Shown here: in pieces, positions 50,821 through 59,004 of the stretch
Position numbering within the stretch: the first letter of the stretch is position 1
Layout of the letters: every line of letters starts with the position of its first letter
Translations under genes and position numbers: made by a program
Assembly (NCBI GenBank): GCA_031390425.1
Contig: JANMTL010000298.1
Span: 1-59,004, forward strand
Source of the DNA: PBB1 sp031390425
Lineage (GTDB): Bacteria; Pseudomonadota; Gammaproteobacteria; Burkholderiales; Burkholderiaceae_C
Reading direction: 5' to 3'
DNA: 59,004 nt
The notes under the pieces: generated by a model
The model's input: the letters and a program-made list of their open reading frames with translations, nothing else
What the model was told of the DNA's origin: nothing
Database searches by the model: none

Positions 50821-51720
50821 TCATGGAACCCGGGTTCCTTGGGCCGCGGGAACAATCTTGAGGCGCTTGAGCCAGTTCAAACTGCCGACCTGCCAGGCAT
50901 CCCAGCTCGGCCCCTGGTAGCCGTTGAGCCCGTGGTCGCCGCTGGGCAGCTCGAGCAGCTCGACCGTGCCCCGTTTCGACTGAGCGCGCATCGCCTGGAC
51001 GTAAGACCGGCTGTTGCCGATCACCACGAAGCGATCGTCCACCGCGTGGGCGAGGTAGGTGGGTGGCGTGTTCTGGTTCACCTGAAACTCGATCGAGAAG
51101 CGCCGAATCAGCGCCGCGCTGGGTCGGGGTCCCAGCAGATTGGCGCGCGACTCTGTGTGCGTCAGGGCGTCCTGCATGGAGATCACCGGATAGATCAGAA
51201 CCGCGAAATCCGGGCGGCTGGACAGGCGCACGACCGGATCGGCTGCATCGTCCTGAACGGGCGCGTGCAGGGTCGCGGCACTCGCCGCGATGTGGCCTCC
51301 GGCCGAGAACCCGATGATGCCGATGCGCTGGGGGTCGACGCCCCAGGACTTGGCGCGCGACCGCATGACGCGGATGGCTTGTTCGGCATCCAGCAGCGGA
51401 ACCGACGAGCGCCCCTTCGGCAGCCGGTAGTCGAGTACGGCTGCGGTGATGCCGTGGCGGTTGAGCCATTTCGCGATCTCGGTGCCTTCCGGGCCGCGGG
51501 TGCGCATGCCATAGCTGCCACCGGGACAAATCACCATCGCAACGCCGTTGGGCGTTGCCGGGCGATACACGGTCAGGACCGCATCCACCGGCGTCGCTTC
51601 GCTGCCGCCGTTGCCGATCGGTGCGCGGGGTCCCCACAGCGGGATGCGTTCGGCAGCCGACTCGCTGGCGAGGGCGATGAACGGGCCGAGGATCCATGCC
51701 AGAAGCAGCAGGCGAGTCAT
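50821..51720 (-). CDS. Secreted alpha/beta hydrolase (esterase)
   Basis: A 299-residue protein with a signal peptide (LLLLAWILGPFIALA) and the alpha/beta hydrolase pattern: MVICPGGSYGM (oxyanion hole HGG-like), nucleophile in GFSAGGH, acid in AVDDRFV and His in SGDHGL. It resembles the BD-FAE/acetyl-xylan esterase group. It probably removes ester groups from a polysaccharide or small ester in the periplasm. The start at 51720 places the signal at the very N-terminus. Confidence 0.82.
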   Translation of the reverse strand: MTRLLLLAWILGPFIALASESAAERIPLWGPRAPIGNGGSEATPVDAVLTVYRPATPNGVAMVICPGGSYGMRTRGPEGTEIAKWLNRHGITAAVLDYRLPKGRSSVPLLDAEQAIRVMRSRAKSWGVDPQRIGIIGFSAGGHIAASAATLHAPVQDDAADPVVRLSSRPDFAVLIYPVISMQDALTHTESRANLLGPRPSAALIRRFSIEFQVNQNTPPTYLAHAVDDRFVVIGNSRSYVQAMRAQSKRGTVELLELPSGDHGLNGYQGPSWDAWQVGSLNWLKRLKIVPAAQGTRVP

Positions 51721-51781
51721 GGTGATTTTCGGTTCGGTGCGCGAGGTTGAAATCCAAACCGACGACTGACGCCCACAAAGC

Positions 51782-51816
51782 AAAACGGGCCAGCCCCTCG
51801 TGAGAGCTAACCCGTT
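51782..51816 (-). terminator. Terminator of tRNA-Arg
   Basis: Minus strand: ACGGGTTAGC pairs with GCTGGCCCGT (ten pairs including two G-T), followed by TTTT. It begins eight bases after the CCA end of the tRNA. Confidence 0.8.
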
Positions 51817-51824
51817 GATTTATA

Positions 51825-51901
51825 TGGTGCGGCTGGCAGGAATTGAACCCACGACCCCTTGGTTCGTAGCCAAGTACTCTATCCAACTGAGCTACAGCCG
51901 C
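51825..51901 (-). tRNA. tRNA-Arg (anticodon ACG)
   Basis: A 77-base cloverleaf with encoded CCA. The acceptor GCGGCTG pairs with CAGCCGC. The anticodon stem CTTGG/CCAAG encloses the loop CTACGAA, giving anticodon ACG. The T arm has GGTTCAATT. This is the inosine-modified arginine tRNA reading CGU/CGC/CGA. It is transcribed from its own promoter just upstream. Confidence 0.97.
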
Positions 51902-51911
51902 AACGCCCCCG

Positions 51912-51940
51912 AGTATAGCAGCCCGGGTCGGCGATTCACT
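51912..51940 (-). promoter_or_regulatory. Likely promoter of tRNA-Arg
   Basis: Minus strand: a -10 TATACT eleven bases before the tRNA, a GC-rich discriminator (CGGGGGCG) as in stringently controlled genes, and a weak -35 AGTGAA at 17-base spacing. The -35 overlaps the end of hemY. Confidence 0.55.
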
Positions 51941-53183
51941 GGGCTGTGGCGGCACTTCGGTAGCTGGCGGCGGCGCGTTCGGGCTGGCCTTCGTTCTCGG
52001 CCAGGCGCGCCAAGGTGAGCCAGGCCATGCGCTTGGCGGCCACCGGCAAACCGGCGTCGGCGGCGGCGGTTTCGAGCAACTGGCGGGCCTTGCCCCAGAG
52101 CTGTCGTTCGGCCAACGCGGTGCCCACGGCATGCGCCACCGCCGCGTCGCGTGGGAACGCCAGCCGCGCCGATTCGAGGCGCGGCAGCCAGTCGACGCCG
52201 ATGCCGCCGATCGCGCACACCAGCGCGTGCGAGAGCGCCGCGCGCTCGTCGTCGGAGGCTTCCTGGATGCGGTCCCAGCCCGGGCGCAACCAACTGCGCG
52301 CCTCGTCGGCCGAGCCGAGTTGCGCCGCCCGCACGGCTGCCCGTGCTGCGACGAAGGTGTCGCGTCGGTCGGCGGCGTCCAGCGACTGCCAAATGCGCTT
52401 GAGTTGATCGACGTCGTGGGCCGCGTCCAGGCACTCGAAGGCCAGCGAGCGCAGCAGGCCCTGGCTGGCGGCCTTTGAGAAACCTTGGTGCTTGACCAGC
52501 AGGCGCGCCGTTTTCAACGCCTCTTGCGGTTGCAGGCCCAGGCGTGCCGCCTGCAGTTTCAGGCGCAGCGCCTGGGTGCGTCGTGCCACGCCGGGCGGCA
52601 GCTCGCTGAGCAGGCCCAGGCTGCGCGGCGCGTCGCGGTCGTCGAGTGCCCACTCGGCGGCCAGCAGCCGGGCGCCTTCTTCGGCCGAGCGTGCCGCCGC
52701 ATGGCCTTGCGCGAGCAAGAAGGCGCGCGCCAGGTGCTCGTCGCGTTGCGTGCGGTCCTGCAAGCGGTGGGCGCTGCCGGCGGCCAGCAGCAGGCCGAGC
52801 ACGCTGAACTCGGTGTCGTGCTTCAACTCGGGCGTGTCGTCCTGAATGGCCAAGGCGTGCTGCGCCGCCGCTTTGGCGCGGCTGTAGCGTCCGGCGAAAT
52901 ACTGCGCCAGCGCTTCGCGCAGCGCCGACTGCGCGCTGCGTTCGCGGCGCGCGATGCGCCACAGCCGGGCGCGCCCGGGCAGGCCGATCAGGCTGTTTGC
53001 GGCATGGATCAGCGACACCAGCGCGAAGCAGGCGCCCACCAGCAGCAGCACGAACAAATTAAGCGACACATCGAAGCGCCAGGTGCCGGCGTAGACGCTG
53101 ACCAGGCCGTCGTTGGCGCCCAGCGTCGAAGCAGCCACGACCGCAGCGCCGAACAGCAGCACGAACCAGATGACGGAGCGCAT
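51936..53183 (-). CDS. hemY: HemY, haem-biosynthesis associated TPR protein
   Basis: A 415-residue inner-membrane protein with two N-terminal helices (about 4-24 and 41-62), GTWRFDVSLNLFVLLL, a basic RRERSAQSALREALAQYFAG segment (HemY_N), and a TPR region to the C-terminus. The proteobacterial HemY is thought to organise late haem synthesis rather than to be protoporphyrinogen oxidase. It follows hemX by 42 bp in the usual hemC-D-X-Y order. Confidence 0.93.
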   Translation of the reverse strand: MRSVIWFVLLFGAAVVAASTLGANDGLVSVYAGTWRFDVSLNLFVLLLVGACFALVSLIHAANSLIGLPGRARLWRIARRERSAQSALREALAQYFAGRYSRAKAAAQHALAIQDDTPELKHDTEFSVLGLLLAAGSAHRLQDRTQRDEHLARAFLLAQGHAAARSAEEGARLLAAEWALDDRDAPRSLGLLSELPPGVARRTQALRLKLQAARLGLQPQEALKTARLLVKHQGFSKAASQGLLRSLAFECLDAAHDVDQLKRIWQSLDAADRRDTFVAARAAVRAAQLGSADEARSWLRPGWDRIQEASDDERAALSHALVCAIGGIGVDWLPRLESARLAFPRDAAVAHAVGTALAERQLWGKARQLLETAAADAGLPVAAKRMAWLTLARLAENEGQPERAAASYRSAATAQ

Positions 53184-53225
53184 CGCGGCGGTTGTCTGTG
53201 GTTGTCGGTGGTGGGTGCGCCGGGA

Positions 53226-54413
53226 TCAGCGACCGGCCGTCGCGGCGGTCAGCGCGACCAGCGTGTCGTCCGGTTTCGGCACCGTCACCTGGCGCGCCTG
53301 TGCCGCCACCTGGCGCACCAGTTCGCTGGCCAGCGTGGTGCGGCGCGCGCTGCGGTCGAAGTAGCGGTCGAGCGCGGCCTGAACCACCTGCAGGTCGCTC
53401 TGCGCGGTATCGAACTGGCGGCTCAGCAGCGCCAGCCGGGCGTTCAGCAGCCGCAGCTTGATGTTCTCGCGCACGAAGAAAGCATTGTCCGGCGCCAGCA
53501 GCATGGCTTCCGGATGATCGATGCGCGTCACACGGATCAGCGATTTCGCCTCGCTCCACACGCGCTCCGACACCGCTGTCCAACTGCCGTCCCAGGTCTG
53601 CCACCAGGCGGGCTGCAGCGCGGACGCCGCACGGCCGACCGCACGGGCTGCGCTGGCCGCCGCGACCGGGGCCGGGGCCGACGCCGCCAATGCCGACGCA
53701 GCCGGCTTGCCCTTGGCCGCACCCGGACGCGGCTCGGCGTTCGCCAGCAGCGGCAACTCGTCGATCAGCCGCACCGCTTCGTCGAGCTTGATGCTGAGCG
53801 TCGGGATGTCGGTCACGCCGACCGCTTTGACCCGGTCGAGATCCCGCGCGATGGCGCGCCGCACACCTTCGAGCCGCGGCTGGTCGTAGCGGGACAGACG
53901 GTCGTCGGCCTGCTTGAGCATCGCGACCAGCGGTTCGGCGCTGCCGGTGATGGCGGTTTGCTGCATCGCGACGCGGATGCCGGTATCGATGTCGACCAGC
54001 AGGTTCTCGTCGCGCGAGCGTGACAGCGACTGCATCAGGTCTTCGAGCTGGCTGCGCTGCACCGCCACCTCGGCGACCCGCGCCTCCAGCAGCGCGACCT
54101 TGGCAGCCGCCGCCAGCACGGTGTCTTGCGATTGCTTGGCGAGCATGCGGGCTTCGCTGGACTGCAACTGGCTGTCTTCGAGCCGTCGCACCAGTTGCTG
54201 CTCGACCGACTTGACGCGCTGCTGGGTTTTCCAGGCGAGCACCAGGCTGACGCCGGCCACCACCGCCAACAGCGCCACCAGGGCGAACCACCAGCGTGCA
54301 TCGCCGAACGCGGCGGTCGGTCGGGTCGTTGCAGCCGACACGACAGGCCGGTCGGCCACGGGCATCGGCGGCGTCGACTCTGATGAATCGCCTGCGGTGG
54401 GGTGGTCGTTCAC
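53226..54413 (-). CDS. hemX: HemX, uroporphyrinogen-III methylase-like membrane protein
   Basis: A 395-residue protein with one membrane helix (about residues 42-62) and a long coiled coil (QQRVKSVEQQLVRRLEDSQL to about 130). The HemX domain follows (EDLMQSLSRSRDENLLVDID, TGIRVAMQQTAITGSAEPLV). It lacks the SAM-binding methylase domain its name suggests; its role near haem synthesis is not defined. The start is GTG, overlapping the hemD stop as GTGA. Confidence 0.9.
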   Translation of the reverse strand: MNDHPTAGDSSESTPPMPVADRPVVSAATTRPTAAFGDARWWFALVALLAVVAGVSLVLAWKTQQRVKSVEQQLVRRLEDSQLQSSEARMLAKQSQDTVLAAAAKVALLEARVAEVAVQRSQLEDLMQSLSRSRDENLLVDIDTGIRVAMQQTAITGSAEPLVAMLKQADDRLSRYDQPRLEGVRRAIARDLDRVKAVGVTDIPTLSIKLDEAVRLIDELPLLANAEPRPGAAKGKPAASALAASAPAPVAAASAARAVGRAASALQPAWWQTWDGSWTAVSERVWSEAKSLIRVTRIDHPEAMLLAPDNAFFVRENIKLRLLNARLALLSRQFDTAQSDLQVVQAALDRYFDRSARRTTLASELVRQVAAQARQVTVPKPDDTLVALTAATAGR

Positions 54414-55180
54414 GGTGCGGCGGATTGTATGCAGGCGACCACGTCGGCCAACGCAGGCGGCGACCGCCATACCGGCGCGAAACCCGCCGCGTCAGCACGC
54501 CGGGCAATCCTCGGGTGCGTGGCCAGCGCGCGGGCGCCCGAAGGCAGTGGGTTGCGCTGCGTCTTCGTCAGGTGGTCCATCAGGTGGTCGATCGATTCGG
54601 AACTGCTGAAAAACCACAGGTGCTCGGCGGGCCGCGCCAACGCCGCGTCGAGCACCGCTTGCGTCGACGCGCCCCAGAGCGGTGCGGTGCGCTGGTACGC
54701 CGAGACGAAGCTCACCGCCGCGCCGTGCGCGCGCAAGGTGTCGGCCAACCAGTCGCGCCCGCCGTCGCCGCGCACCACGCGCACCGGCGCGCCTTGCCAG
54801 TCTTGCTGACGCAGGCGCTCCCACAGCGCTTCGGAGTCGAACTGCGCGCTGTCTGCTGCCGGCTCGACGATCTGCGATATCGCGATCCCGGCGTCGAGCA
54901 GCGCGCGGGTGGTGCCGGGTCCGGGCGATGCCGCCTGCGTGCCGCTGGGCCAGGCGCTTCCGCACGGGCGCAGCGCGAAGAAATGTTCCACCGCGTTGGC
55001 GCTGACGAACATCACCAGCCGGGCATCGCTGACGCGACGCCACGCGTCGATCACGGCGGCGCTGTCGGCTGCAGCTGCGATGTGGATCAGCGGCAGGGCG
55101 ACCGCAGCGATGCCGTTTTGCTGCAGCGCCTGCACCCAGGGCGCTGCCTGGGCCGCCGGGCGGGTCACGATGACGCGCAT
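54410..55180 (-). CDS. hemD: Uroporphyrinogen-III synthase HemD
   Basis: A 256-residue two-domain enzyme. It begins MRVIVTRPAAQAAPWVQALQ, with the typical VSANAVEHFF and VVRGDGGRDWLADTLRAHGA segments and a final AHPRIARRADAAGF motif. It closes hydroxymethylbilane into uroporphyrinogen III, the step after HemC. It lies 51 bp after hemC and is coupled to hemX. Confidence 0.93.
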   Translation of the reverse strand: MRVIVTRPAAQAAPWVQALQQNGIAAVALPLIHIAAAADSAAVIDAWRRVSDARLVMFVSANAVEHFFALRPCGSAWPSGTQAASPGPGTTRALLDAGIAISQIVEPAADSAQFDSEALWERLRQQDWQGAPVRVVRGDGGRDWLADTLRAHGAAVSFVSAYQRTAPLWGASTQAVLDAALARPAEHLWFFSSSESIDHLMDHLTKTQRNPLPSGARALATHPRIARRADAAGFAPVWRSPPALADVVACIQSAAP

Positions 55181-55231
55181 TCGATCAGATCCCGAGGCGG
55201 CCGCGACCGCCGGCCGAGGCGGGCAGATCGT

Positions 55232-56170
55232 TCAGGGGGTGCTCACCGCGCTGAGGTAATCCGCAGCGCCGACATCGCGCAGCGCGGCAGCCGCCTGTTC
55301 GCCGAGCGCGCGGGCCTGCGCTTCGGTCTGCACTCGCGCGCTGACGGCCGCCCGCAGCAGCGGGGCATCGGCGTTCTCGGGGTGCCCGACCGCGGCGCGC
55401 AAGCTCAGCGAGCCGTCGATCCACACCGCGTGCGCGGCCAGCGGCATGCTGCAACTGCCGCCCAGCGCACGCGACACGGCGCGTTCGGCGTGCACCGCGA
55501 GCGCAGTCGGCGTGTGCACGAGCGTGGCGAGTTGCGCGCGCAATTCGGCGGCGTCGCTGCGCACCTCCAGGCCGAGTGCGCCCTGACCGGCGCACGGCAA
55601 CATTTGTTCGGGCTCGAACTCGATGCGGATGCGTTGCGCCATACCCAGCCGTTTCAGGCCCGCCGCCGCCAGCACGATCGCGTGGTACTGACCTTCGTCG
55701 AGCTTGCGCAGGCGGGTGTCGAGGTTGCCGCGCAAGGGCTCGACCACCAAGTCAGGCCGCAGCGCGCGCAACTGCACGACGCGGCGCAGGCTGGAGGTGC
55801 CGACCCGCGCGCCGTGCGGCAGATCGGCCAGCGAAGCGTGGTGGTTCGAGACGAACGCATCGCGAGGGTCTTCGCGCTCGAGCACGGCCGCCAGCTCGAA
55901 GCCGTCGGGCAGATCCATCGGCACGTCTTTCAGCGAATGGACCGCGAGCTGCGCACGGCCTTCTTCAAGTGCGGTTTCGAGCTCCTTGACGAACAGGCCC
56001 TTGCCGCCGACTTTCGACAGCGTTCGGTCGAGAATTTCGTCGCCGCGCGTGGTCATGCCGAGCAACTCGACGCCGAGGCCGAAACGACTTTGCAGCAGGT
56101 CGCGAACATGCTCGGCCTGCCACAGCGCGAGTCGACTTTCGCGGGTGGCGATGATGATGTGTGCAGTCAT
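55232..56170 (-). CDS. hemC: Hydroxymethylbilane synthase HemC
   Basis: A 312-residue enzyme that joins four porphobilinogens. The cofactor-binding Cys is in LGGSCSMPLAAHA. Other motifs are IATRESRLALWQAEHVRDLL at the N-terminus, KDVPMDLPDGFELAAVLERE, and ALRPDLVVEPLRGNLDTRLR. It is divergent from ppc across 84 bp, an arrangement common in Burkholderiales. Confidence 0.97.
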   Translation of the reverse strand: MTAHIIIATRESRLALWQAEHVRDLLQSRFGLGVELLGMTTRGDEILDRTLSKVGGKGLFVKELETALEEGRAQLAVHSLKDVPMDLPDGFELAAVLEREDPRDAFVSNHHASLADLPHGARVGTSSLRRVVQLRALRPDLVVEPLRGNLDTRLRKLDEGQYHAIVLAAAGLKRLGMAQRIRIEFEPEQMLPCAGQGALGLEVRSDAAELRAQLATLVHTPTALAVHAERAVSRALGGSCSMPLAAHAVWIDGSLSLRAAVGHPENADAPLLRAAVSARVQTEAQARALGEQAAAALRDVGAADYLSAVSTP

Positions 56171-56254
56171 CGCAGAATGCTAGCAGGCGCGCGGTTTGCG
56201 AAGCTTCGGAGCGTGCGCTCTGCCGCCCCCTCCCTGGAAACAAATCCAAACACC

Positions 56255-59004
<2,750 letters not shown>

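Noticed and set aside
53226..54413. A true uroporphyrinogen-III methyltransferase
   Set aside because: The protein has a membrane helix, coiled coil and HemX domain but no SAM-binding methylase motifs.

Overview
The window reads as a chromosomal segment of a GC-rich betaproteobacterium of the order Burkholderiales (Leptothrix/Rubrivivax/Comamonadaceae-like). Signs of this are the FlhDC master regulator beside motAB, the hemC-hemD-hemX-hemY order divergent from ppc, a PedF-type cytochrome, and a strong third-position G/C bias. The assignment is inference from gene order and protein style, not from a search.

Layout. Bases 1-20227 hold a flagellar cluster, nearly all on the minus strand: fliC2, fliC1, fliD, fliS, fliT, a ycgR-like PilZ gene, a small unknown gene, fliE (the only plus-strand member), then fliF-G-H-I-J-K and fliL-M-N-O-P-Q-R (fliR cut by the left edge). 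The fliK and fliL halves are separated by about 3.3 kb carrying a foreign-looking envelope/stress cassette: a membrane protein, two DUF2382 (YsnF-type) proteins and a 26-residue peptide. Good sigma-28 promoters (TCAAG-N14-GCCGATA) can be read upstream of fliD and fliS, and a near match upstream of motA.

Bases 20638-25463 (plus strand) hold three sugar-transfer genes facing away from the two flagellin genes: a GT2 protein, a TPR-GT41 (O-GlcNAc-transferase type) protein, and a CgeB-like glycosyltransferase fused to a methyltransferase. They probably modify flagellin. Bases 25757-32430 hold a hydrolase with a cysteine nucleophile, an acyl carrier protein and a ketosynthase, converging on a complete four-part exporter (outer-membrane factor, DevC/FtsX-type permease, ATPase, adaptor). 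Together they look like a small acyl/polyketide assembly and export unit.

Bases 32677-38669 hold flhDC, motAB and a histidine kinase/response regulator pair. Bases 38715-40051 hold a secreted protein built of four exact 36-residue repeats, a leader with terminator-like and competing hairpins, and a 441-bp imperfect palindrome whose half is repeated near fliL. Bases 40052-44994 hold accessory genes of PQQ-alcohol oxidation (pedF, a binding protein, a sigma-54 activator, a degenerate metallo-hydrolase) with a clear sigma-54 promoter but no dehydrogenase in view.

Bases 45174-47824 are a tightly coupled four-gene unit (TolQ/ExbB-like channel, TolR/MotB-like protein with a beta-rich outer domain, membrane protein, lipoprotein) that I do not recognise as a named system. 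It is the best candidate here for an undescribed machine. The remainder is housekeeping: a class V aminotransferase, a surface-adhesin-E-like protein, a fatty-acid hydroxylase family membrane protein, an esterase, tRNA-Arg(ACG), the haem genes hemY-hemX-hemD-hemC and ppc (cut by the right edge).
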